Under the pieces are notes generated by a model that did no database searches, had not been told where the DNA came from, and saw only the letters and a program-made list of their open reading frames with translations. From ATM1 sp003577165 (GTDB lineage: Bacteria > Armatimonadota > Fimbriimonadia > Fimbriimonadales > ATM1), in contig SZPM01000004.1 in assembly GCA_030263715.1 (NCBI GenBank), forward strand, positions 195,506 through 259,505: DNA of 64,000 nucleotides, read 5' to 3'. Both the position numbers and the translations under genes were made by a program. Shown here in pieces: positions 27,196 to 34,258 of the stretch (the stretch's first letter is position 1; the number at the start of each line of letters is the position of its first letter).

Positions 27196-27210
27196 CGAGG
27201 AAGCAGTTTC

Positions 27211-27849
27211 ATGTCAGTTATTTGGCAATCTAAGTGTCGCTTCTGCCGCCGCGCGGGCGTCAAGCTCTTTCTCAAGGGTGACCGCTGCTCGACCCGAAAG
27301 TGCAGTATGGAAAAGGAATGGCGCAAAAAGCCTCCTGGACAGCACGGCGGAGATGCGATGAGAAAGAAGATCACCGAGTACGGTGAGCAGTTGATTGAGA
27401 AGCAAAAACTGAAGCGCATCTACCAACTGCGCGAAGATCAGTTTGAGCGCTACGTCGCCGAAGCGACCCGAAGGCGCGGAGTTACCGGTGAGAACCTACT
27501 CCAACTTCTTGAGATGCGCCTCGACAACACGGTCTACAGGCTCGGATGGGCGAGTTCGCGAGGACAGGCGCGCCAGTTGGTGGGCCACCGCTTTTTCACC
27601 GTCAACGGACGTCGAGTCAACATCCCGAGTTACCAACTCAAGCCCGGTGACGTCGTTGGGCTTCATGAGAGCAAGCGCGAAACAGTCCACACCAAAGAAG
27701 CGGTAGGACGAGTCGCGACAACCAACCCCCCCGCGTGGCTGACGCTCGAAACCCAAACCTATGACGCGAAGGTCGTCAAGGTCCCGACACGTGACGAAAT
27801 TGACACCCTGATTAACGAACAACTGATCGTCGAATTCTATTCAAGGTAG
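27211..27849 (+). CDS. rpsD: 30S ribosomal protein S4, zinc-binding type
   Basis: 212 residues. The N-terminal region holds CRFC and, further on, CSTRKC, giving the four Cys of the C+ form. The S4 RNA-binding domain (MRLDNTVYRLGWASSRGQARQLVGH, partly shown) follows. S4 initiates 16S 5'-domain folding and in many bacteria represses the alpha operon. ATG 27211 follows GAGGAAG. Confidence 0.97.
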   Translation: MSVIWQSKCRFCRRAGVKLFLKGDRCSTRKCSMEKEWRKKPPGQHGGDAMRKKITEYGEQLIEKQKLKRIYQLREDQFERYVAEATRRRGVTGENLLQLLEMRLDNTVYRLGWASSRGQARQLVGHRFFTVNGRRVNIPSYQLKPGDVVGLHESKRETVHTKEAVGRVATTNPPAWLTLETQTYDAKVVKVPTRDEIDTLINEQLIVEFYSR

Positions 27850-27852
27850 CGC

Positions 27853-28836
27853 ATGACAAACGTTCAAACGCTCGAACTAAACGACACATACGGCAAGTTC
27901 GTCCTCACGCCGCTGGAACGCGGTTACGGACAGACGATCGGCAACGCGCTTCGTCGCGTCTTGCTGAGTTCGATTCCAGGCGCAGCGATCACTGCGGTTC
28001 GCGTCGAGAAGGTGCTCCACGAATTCGCGCCCATTCCCGGCGTGAAGGAGGACATGAACGAACTGCTGCTCAACCTTCGCGACGTCGCGATTCGCATCCA
28101 TCGCGATCGCCCGCCGGAAGAAGACTACGAACTAATCATCGACGTGAAGGGCCCGGGCCGCGTCACCGCTGCAGACATTCAGTGCCCGCCGGAAGTCGAA
28201 ATCATGAATCCGGAGTGCTACCTCTGCACGCTGAGCGATCAGAAGGCCACCCTGTACATGGAACTCTATGTCGGGTGGGGGACTGGCTACGTGATGCCGG
28301 ACAAGCACGAGAAGTACAAGGGCCGCATCGGCTTTATCACGATGGGCTCGCAGTACACTCCGGTGCGCAAGGTCAACTACACGGTTGAGGCCACGCGTGT
28401 CGGCCAGAGAACAGACTACGAACGACTCACCATCGAGGTCGAAACAACCGCTGCCGTTGCCCCGAACGTCGCGGTAAGCCAGGCCGCGGAGATTCTCGAC
28501 CGCTACTTCAAACTCTTCTTCGACCTGAGCGAAAACCGAATGGATCTGGGCCTGGACGGCCCGGACGACGAGCCTTCCGAGTTGGATGGCGTACCGGACA
28601 TTCGAGTCGAGGAAATGGAGTTCAGCCAGCGCACTTTCAACTGCCTCCGGCGCGCCAACATCGACTCGTTGCGCGATCTGCTCCGTTACTCGGACGTAGA
28701 CTTGATGGCGATTCGAGGCTTCGGGTCAAAAGCGCTGGACGAGGTTCGCGAGAAACTTCAGGAGCGTGGATATGCGCTCAAGACCGGCACCGGTCGCGAC
28801 GCCGTCCGCTTCGACGCCTTCGACGAAATGGATTGA
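27853..28836 (+). CDS. rpoA: DNA-directed RNA polymerase alpha subunit
   Basis: 327 residues. The N-terminal assembly domain (GKFVLTPLERGYGQTIGNALRRVLLSS, partly shown) and the C-terminal domain (TFNCLRRANIDSLRDLL, RGFGSKALDEVREKL) are complete. The linker is acidic. Located in the alpha section between rpsD and rplQ as expected. ATG 27853 follows rpsD by 3 nt. Confidence 0.98.
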   Translation: MTNVQTLELNDTYGKFVLTPLERGYGQTIGNALRRVLLSSIPGAAITAVRVEKVLHEFAPIPGVKEDMNELLLNLRDVAIRIHRDRPPEEDYELIIDVKGPGRVTAADIQCPPEVEIMNPECYLCTLSDQKATLYMELYVGWGTGYVMPDKHEKYKGRIGFITMGSQYTPVRKVNYTVEATRVGQRTDYERLTIEVETTAAVAPNVAVSQAAEILDRYFKLFFDLSENRMDLGLDGPDDEPSELDGVPDIRVEEMEFSQRTFNCLRRANIDSLRDLLRYSDVDLMAIRGFGSKALDEVREKLQERGYALKTGTGRDAVRFDAFDEMD

Positions 28837-28848
28837 CGGAGAACGACG

Positions 28849-29280
28849 ATGCGACACAAGGTTGATCGAAGAAAACTCGGACTTCCATCGGATCAGCGCA
28901 AAGCGCTGCTCACGAACCTTACGCGCCAGTTCATTCGCCACGGCTACGTTCACACGACCGTGACGAGAGCGAAAGAACTCCGAAGGATCGTCGAGCCCCT
29001 CATCACGCTGGCGAAGCAGGACTCCATCGCGGCTCGGCGACAGGCTCGCAGGCTGCTCGTGGGACACAGCACCAGCAGCCCCGCCGGACGCAAGCTCGGA
29101 CTCAGCATCGAAGAGGAGATCGAGAGGTCGCTCGTCAATGGCGAAGACCTCGTCAAGCATCTGTTCGATCGCGTCGCACCGCGCTTCAAAGACAGGCCCG
29201 GAGGCTATACGCGCATTACGAAGACCGGGCATCGCCGAGGAGACGGCGCGCCCACTGCCGTCATCGAATTGGTTGACTGA
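28849..29280 (+). CDS. rplQ: 50S ribosomal protein L17
   Basis: 143 residues. MRHKVDRRKLGLPSDQRKALLTNL (start, partly shown) and GGYTRITKTGHRRGDGAPTAVIELVD (end) are diagnostic. L17 is near the tunnel exit. It is slightly longer than the minimal form through an insertion around residues 60-85. Ends 8 nt inside truA. Confidence 0.97.
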   Translation: MRHKVDRRKLGLPSDQRKALLTNLTRQFIRHGYVHTTVTRAKELRRIVEPLITLAKQDSIAARRQARRLLVGHSTSSPAGRKLGLSIEEEIERSLVNGEDLVKHLFDRVAPRFKDRPGGYTRITKTGHRRGDGAPTAVIELVD

Positions 29281-30070
29281 AAAACTGAATCGCAGAATCA
29301 AGCTCGTCGTGCAATACGACGGAACTGACTTCTGCGGCTGGGCCGAACAGCCAAACGTGCGAACGGTCCATGGCACCTTGAAAGACAGCATTTTTCGTGT
29401 CTCGGGCGAAGACGTTGAACTTCGCGGGGCAAGCCGCACCGATTCCGGTGCGCACGCTCGGGGACAAGTCGCGGACTTCGCGTCCTCCAACCCGATGCCG
29501 ACATCGGCATGGGTGAAGACCCTAAACAGGGCGCTTCCAGAGGACGTGAGGATCGAGTCAGCCAGATTCGTTCGGCCCGACTTTCACTCCCGCTTCTTCG
29601 CGCGAGGCAGAGAGTATCGCTACACTCTCTCCACGCTCGAGAAGGTTGAGCCGCACCGAGCGAGGTTCGTCTGGGCATCGGGATTCGGTCTCGACATCCC
29701 TCGAATGAAAGTGGCAGCGATCTGCTTGCTCGGAAAGCACGACTTCCGAGCCTTTGCAGAGGAACTCGACGGAATCAACAACTGCGTTCGTGAACTCTCG
29801 AAGGCAGAGGTTACTCACCGAGGAGACGAGGTGGTCGTCACGCTGATCGGTTCGGCGTTCCTTCGGGGCATGGTGAGACGAATTACGGGGGGGCTGTTCG
29901 AAGTCGGCCGTGGGAAGAGAACCGTCGCAGAGTTCGCGGAACTGCTCGACGAGGGCCGGCGAGAAAGATTGACATGGCCAGTCGTCCTGCCGGCGAAAGG
30001 CCTGACGCTTTGGAAAGTGCTGTACGGAAGAAAACTGAGAGACTTGCGAGAAGAAAACGAAGAAGAGTGA
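29273..30070 (+). CDS. truA: tRNA pseudouridine(38-40) synthase
   Basis: 265 residues. Converts uridines 38-40 of tRNA anticodon arms to pseudouridine. The catalytic Asp lies in GASRTDSGAHA, and KLVVQYDGTDFCGW, FHSRFFARGREYRY and FLRGMVRRITGGL are family motifs. No ATG fits; TTG 29273, overlapping the rplQ stop, is the most likely start and gives family length. truA between rplQ and rplM is the standard order. Confidence 0.93.
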   Translation: MTEKLNRRIKLVVQYDGTDFCGWAEQPNVRTVHGTLKDSIFRVSGEDVELRGASRTDSGAHARGQVADFASSNPMPTSAWVKTLNRALPEDVRIESARFVRPDFHSRFFARGREYRYTLSTLEKVEPHRARFVWASGFGLDIPRMKVAAICLLGKHDFRAFAEELDGINNCVRELSKAEVTHRGDEVVVTLIGSAFLRGMVRRITGGLFEVGRGKRTVAEFAELLDEGRRERLTWPVVLPAKGLTLWKVLYGRKLRDLREENEEE

Positions 30071-30078
30071 GTACGACT

Positions 30079-30513
30079 ATGAGTACCTATAGTGTGAAGT
30101 CGAAAGACATCGAGCGAAAGTGGTACGTGGTGGACGCCACGAACCAGCCGGTCGGTCGCATTGCGGCGGCCGTCGCCCAGGTTCTGCGCGGCAAGAACAA
30201 ACCGACATTTGCCTACAATCAGGACGTCGGCGACCATGTCATCGTCATCAACGCTGAGAAGGCGCGGCTTACGGGAAACAACAAGAAGGACGAGTTGATC
30301 CACCACCACACGGGATGGCCGGGCGGACTGAGGGCGGTGTCGAGGGGAACGCTTCTGGAGTCCAAGCCGGAGAAACTGATTTACCGCGCCGTATGGGGCA
30401 TGCTTCCGAAGCACAGGCTGGGCCACGAGATCATCAAGAAGCTGAAGGTCTATCGCGGCCCCGATCACCCTCACGCAGCACAGAATCCAATCGATTTGAA
30501 TCTGGGAGACTAA
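30079..30513 (+). CDS. rplM: 50S ribosomal protein L13
   Basis: 144 residues. ERKWYVVDATNQPVGRIAA, GDHVIVINAEKARLTGNN and AVWGMLPKHRLGHEIIKKLKVY identify L13, an early 50S assembly protein. ATG 30079 was chosen; the upstream in-frame stretch belongs to truA. Paired with rpsI as usual. Confidence 0.97.
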   Translation: MSTYSVKSKDIERKWYVVDATNQPVGRIAAAVAQVLRGKNKPTFAYNQDVGDHVIVINAEKARLTGNNKKDELIHHHTGWPGGLRAVSRGTLLESKPEKLIYRAVWGMLPKHRLGHEIIKKLKVYRGPDHPHAAQNPIDLNLGD

Positions 30514-30522
30514 CGAACAACG

Positions 30523-30909
30523 ATGGAACGATACTACGCAACAGGTCGAAGGAAGAACGCCATTGCCCGCGTCTGGATTTCGAACGGAACCGGTGAAGTT
30601 ACGATCAACGGTCGACCCATGAGCGCCTATCTCGGGCGCAAAGTGCTCGAGATGATCGTCGCGAGCCCACTCCGGCAAGTGGGGCTTGACGGCAAGATCG
30701 ACGTCGTTGCCACTGCGGAGGGCGGCGGCCTCGCCGGTCAGGCGGGCGCAGTCAAACTCGGCATCGCCCGCGCCATCATCGAAATGGCCCCCGACTTGAG
30801 GAGCCCCCTGCGAAGGACCGGCTTCCTCACCCGCGACCCGAGAGCCAAGGAACGGAAGAAGTACGGCCGCAAGCGAGCCCGCCGCGGATTCCAGTTCGTC
30901 AAGCGCTAA
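30523..30909 (+). CDS. rpsI: 30S ribosomal protein S9
   Basis: 128 residues. YATGRRKNAIARVWI at the start and the C-terminal KYGRKRARRGFQFVKR tail, whose last Arg contacts P-site tRNA, are canonical. ATG 30523 follows rplM by 9 nt. Last gene of the supercluster. Confidence 0.97.
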   Translation: MERYYATGRRKNAIARVWISNGTGEVTINGRPMSAYLGRKVLEMIVASPLRQVGLDGKIDVVATAEGGGLAGQAGAVKLGIARAIIEMAPDLRSPLRRTGFLTRDPRAKERKKYGRKRARRGFQFVKR

Positions 30910-30940
30910 CACCCGACCGCGAGGAGGCCGAACAGTAGCC

Positions 30941-30957
30941 AGCCGCTTCAGGCGGCT
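30941..30957 (+). terminator. Small hairpin after rpsI, possible end of the ribosomal cluster
   Basis: AGCCGC / GCGGCT (6 bp, 5-nt loop) lies 31 nt after rpsI. There is no T-run, so termination would need Rho or another factor. It is the only inverted repeat noticed in the gap before the MFS gene. Confidence 0.3.
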
Positions 30958-30970
30958 CCCAATCGGCGTC

Positions 30971-30976
30971 TATTAT
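30971..30976 (+). promoter_or_regulatory. -10-like TATTAT immediately before the MFS gene
   Basis: TATTAT ends 6 nt before ATG 30983, and there is no Shine-Dalgarno. This geometry predicts a leaderless transcript starting at the ATG. Confidence 0.45.
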
Positions 30977-30982
30977 TGAAGT

Positions 30983-32230
30983 ATGGCGGCTGTCGAGGAG
31001 GCTCGCAAACGTCCCATCTGGGCCAGGCCGCCGGTCCTGCGGCTCCTCTGCGTCGCACTATTCGCGGAGTTAGGCGTCGCCGTCCTCAACGTCCTCGCGA
31101 TGCCCGTCTACCTTCGGGATGAACGGAATCTAACCGAGGGCATCGCCGGCGTCGTCATGATGGCGTTCCTCCTCACGGAGGCCCTCTTCAAATCCTATTT
31201 CGGCCATCTCGCCGACCGCTTCGGCCGAAGCCGATTTCTACTGTTCGCTCCCATCGTCTGGATGACGACGCCGCTCCTCACACTCGCCGTGCCCCCTTCC
31301 TGGGGAAGCGGGCAGATCGCCGCATTCGTGGGGCTCCGAGTCCTCGATGGAGTCGCAGCCGCGATGCTCTGGCCGGCGGCCTACGCGGCCGTCGCGGAAG
31401 CGGTCGAGGACGGACAGAAGTCGAAAGCGCTCAGCATGCTGAACGTCTGCTTCATGGTGGGGCTCGCGCTCGGCGTGCCTGCGGGGGGGGTCATTAACTC
31501 GCTCTTCGATTCTCTCAGCGCAGCCTTCTATCTCGCCACGATTCTCTTCGCCGCAACGTTCGTCGCCGCGGCATGCTGCGTGCGGACGGACCTCCGCGCC
31601 AAGCACTCCGAAGCCGATGCGGTCTCGGAGCACTCGATCGCGGATGTGGTGGCGGCTGCAAAGAAACTACCCCTCGTACTGATCGTCGGCTTCATCACGT
31701 TTTTCGGAGTGGGTGTGCCGATGGTCGTTATCCAGTTCTTCGCCAAGGATGTCTTTGGGTTGTCGCAGGCCCAATTCGGCGCGCTCGTGCTTCCCGCGGC
31801 GATCGCGATGGCCGTCCTGAGCGTCCCACTCGGATCTTGGGGCGAAAAGATCGGCCGAGGCAGAGCCGTGAAAGTCGGCCTCCTCTTCTGCGCGTGCGGA
31901 GTCTGGTTCATCTCCTTGGGAAACTGGTTTGCGCCCTTTGAATCTCTTTGGGCGGTGGCCGTCGGCGCGATATTGGTCGGCCTCGGATTTCTTCTCGCAA
32001 TCCCCGCTTGGTACGCCTCGGTGTCGCTGATTGACAGCCGCAAATCGGCTTCGAACCTCGGCGCCGTCATGACAGCCCAAGGCTTTGGTGCGATCGTCGG
32101 TCTTCTCGTGGGCGCGAAGGCCTACGAAGTCAATCCCTACGCGCCCTTCATTCTCTGCTCCGGGGCAGTCTCGATCGGCTGGGTGCTGAGTCTGCTCGAA
32201 CCTACCGAAGCGAAATCGAGTAGGGAATAA
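30983..32230 (+). CDS. Major facilitator superfamily transporter
   Basis: 415 residues with about twelve hydrophobic helices. The conserved MFS loop between helices 2 and 3 reads FGHLADRFGRSRFL, close to the G-x-L-a-D-r-x-G-R-r consensus, and its second-half counterpart is LGSWGEKIGRGRAVKVG. Inner membrane; substrate unknown, with drug-efflux-type members the nearest in pattern. A G8 run lies in the coding sequence near 31483. Its last 29 nt overlap, tail to tail, the end of the DUF5916 gene on the other strand. Confidence 0.9.
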   Translation: MAAVEEARKRPIWARPPVLRLLCVALFAELGVAVLNVLAMPVYLRDERNLTEGIAGVVMMAFLLTEALFKSYFGHLADRFGRSRFLLFAPIVWMTTPLLTLAVPPSWGSGQIAAFVGLRVLDGVAAAMLWPAAYAAVAEAVEDGQKSKALSMLNVCFMVGLALGVPAGGVINSLFDSLSAAFYLATILFAATFVAAACCVRTDLRAKHSEADAVSEHSIADVVAAAKKLPLVLIVGFITFFGVGVPMVVIQFFAKDVFGLSQAQFGALVLPAAIAMAVLSVPLGSWGEKIGRGRAVKVGLLFCACGVWFISLGNWFAPFESLWAVAVGAILVGLGFLLAIPAWYASVSLIDSRKSASNLGAVMTAQGFGAIVGLLVGAKAYEVNPYAPFILCSGAVSIGWVLSLLEPTEAKSSRE

Positions 32231-34196
32231 CCGCCTTAACCACGATGCGGTTCTCGAAAGTCCTCGAGTTCGGGTCGCCTACGATGACGAAGTACTCGAT
32301 GCCAAGGTTCCCTGATTGTCTGAACGCGAGGTACCAGTTGATGTCGTCGTTCCGGATCACTGCGCGGCCGAGAAGGGACTGAAACTCGGAAAGTTCGTAA
32401 CTCATACCGATGATGTGCTGCTCGTTGTGGTCACCGGTCAGTTCGACGAACTGAAAACTCCCCGACACAGTCAGCCGGAATGGGAACCGGTACCGGCCAT
32501 TAAAGCGAAGGGCCGCATATCTTTCGCCCTCGATCTCTCCGCCCGAGAAGTCGAAGCCGACGTTCTTGTAAGGATCGTTTGCCGGAAAGTTGCCGCCGAT
32601 GCTCACCGTCGAGTCAACCTCGCCATCCAGGAACACCGAGCGGTTGTAGCCGAGTGAGAATCCAACGTCGGAACGGAGCGATCCTCGTGCAGACGCTGAG
32701 AAGGACTGAAGGTAGTTCTCGCCGTTGTCGAGCCTCTCACTCGCTTCCCAAAAGGCATTTGCCTCGATGTTCGTTAGCGCCCCCTCGACCCACGAGTTTC
32801 GATAGAACGCAAACGCGCTCCAACCGTTGAAGCCCCGCCGAGGCGCAAACCCGAGGCGCGGAACGAAGTCCTCCGAGAGCTCCTGCCATCCGAACCCTAC
32901 GGTCAGTCCATCGGAGGAATAGTTGACGTCGAAGTCGTAGCGGTGACCGTCATCCAGGTCATTGTCGGACGTGAAGCCTAAGTTCGAACTGAATCCCCAA
33001 AGTCCGTATCGCTTAGAGAAGTCAATCCCTGCTGCCACGTTCTCAGTTCCGTCCTCCTCGTCGCGAAGATACGTGCCGCCCACCGTGAGCGACGTAGTGG
33101 GTCCCCAGCTCCGCCCGTACTTCAAGACCGCCGCCGTTTCATGATCGAAGCGAGTCGTGACCATCGCTCCAAACGTGTCATCGGACGTGATCTTGCCGAA
33201 CAGTTTCGCCCCGAAATCGATCTGGTCAATTCTCTGCGGCGAAAACATTCGGAGCTGCATTCCCCCCACCCGGAAGTAGTCCTCGCCTTCCGTGAAGAAC
33301 GGCCGCGTCTCGTCCGCGAGCCTCTCGAACCGGGAGAAGTCAATTCCAATGACGGCATTCTCGACGTTGGCAAAGTCCGGGTTGATCGTCGCCAGCCCCG
33401 TCCGTTGCGTTCCAAACTGGTGTCGCATGTCCACGCCGCTGTTGAACACGTATCCGTCTTCCGAATCCTCCGAGTAGCCCAGTGTCTGATAGGGAAGGAT
33501 CTGGACCTCCGACGGCACCTCGATGAGGGGAAGTTGGACCCCCACCCAGCGACCCGTTCTCTCCGGCCGTCGCTCCCGCCCCTGGCTGGACCAAACGACG
33601 GTTAACTGGTCGCGTGGAATCGTGCGTGAGAAGTTGATCGTGAGCGTTCGCTCCCCTGGCCCCGGGAGGCGGAGGATCTTCCACGGGATGCGAATCTCGC
33701 ACTCCCATCCGGTGTCGGTGATGCGACTCTGACCGACCCACTCGCCCTGCCACTCCCGCTTCGCCGCCCTTCCGCCGGCGAATTCAGCGCTGGCTGCACC
33801 TCGCGGGTTGACCTCGAACTCGTTCTGGTCGTCTCGGCGGAAGGTCCCAAACGGGTTGATTTCCACCCGAACTGTGTCATCGCCGCGCAGGTTGCCCTCT
33901 CGTCGGTACTCGGTCGCGCGAATGAGTTCCGGCTCAGGGTCGAAGCAGCGGAACGCGACGTACACGGCCTCGTCGTCATAGCCGAGGAAAACGATCGTAT
34001 CGTAACGGGTCGCCTCCTCCGATGAGGACTCGACGAACCCGCTCGAAGTCGCCGCCGCGGCCCATTCGTCCGCGCCGATGGTCCCGTCGATGACGGGTGG
34101 CGCAGGGAGTTTCCTCCCCTCAATCGTGCGAAAGCCCTCGGCGGCGATCAGAGGCACGGCGAGGGCTACCAGCGCAGCGGAAAACAGCAGGCGCAT
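32202..34196 (-). CDS. DUF5916-type protein: CBM9-like domain plus outer-membrane barrel
   Basis: 664 residues from the ATG at 34196. A signal peptide (LLFSAALVALAVPLIAA) is followed by a CBM9-like beta-sandwich (about 25-215; PPVIDGTIGADEWAAA, TDTGWECEIRIPWKILRL). A long stretch of alternating strands typical of a barrel then runs to the C-terminus. TGLATINPDFANVEN and ETRPFFTEGEDYF are the DUF5916 hallmark. Such proteins are predicted outer-membrane, carbohydrate-related. The Asp-box lipoprotein gene is upstream on the same strand, 62 nt away, and may be cotranscribed. Confidence 0.85.
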   Translation of the reverse strand: MRLLFSAALVALAVPLIAAEGFRTIEGRKLPAPPVIDGTIGADEWAAAATSSGFVESSSEEATRYDTIVFLGYDDEAVYVAFRCFDPEPELIRATEYRREGNLRGDDTVRVEINPFGTFRRDDQNEFEVNPRGAASAEFAGGRAAKREWQGEWVGQSRITDTGWECEIRIPWKILRLPGPGERTLTINFSRTIPRDQLTVVWSSQGRERRPERTGRWVGVQLPLIEVPSEVQILPYQTLGYSEDSEDGYVFNSGVDMRHQFGTQRTGLATINPDFANVENAVIGIDFSRFERLADETRPFFTEGEDYFRVGGMQLRMFSPQRIDQIDFGAKLFGKITSDDTFGAMVTTRFDHETAAVLKYGRSWGPTTSLTVGGTYLRDEEDGTENVAAGIDFSKRYGLWGFSSNLGFTSDNDLDDGHRYDFDVNYSSDGLTVGFGWQELSEDFVPRLGFAPRRGFNGWSAFAFYRNSWVEGALTNIEANAFWEASERLDNGENYLQSFSASARGSLRSDVGFSLGYNRSVFLDGEVDSTVSIGGNFPANDPYKNVGFDFSGGEIEGERYAALRFNGRYRFPFRLTVSGSFQFVELTGDHNEQHIIGMSYELSEFQSLLGRAVIRNDDINWYLAFRQSGNLGIEYFVIVGDPNSRTFENRIVVKAVIPYSISLR

Positions 34197-34202
34197 CAAT
34201 TC

Positions 34203-34218
34203 CCCGGCAAAAGCCGGG
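34203..34218 (-). promoter_or_regulatory. Hairpin overlapping the ribosome-binding site of the DUF5916 gene
   Basis: CCCGGC-AAAA-GCCGGG is a perfect 6-bp stem with a 4-nt loop, just upstream of the ATG at 34196 on the minus strand. Its 3' arm contributes to the only Shine-Dalgarno-like run (GGGGA), so folding could limit translation. Confidence 0.35.
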
Positions 34219-34258
34219 ATAGGTTACTCCCTTTCGGCCCGTTAGAGTTCCGCCTCGG

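Noticed and set aside
29138..29272. Longer start for truA
   Set aside because: The upstream part lies inside rplQ in another frame and does not resemble TruA; the TTG at 29273 gives family length.
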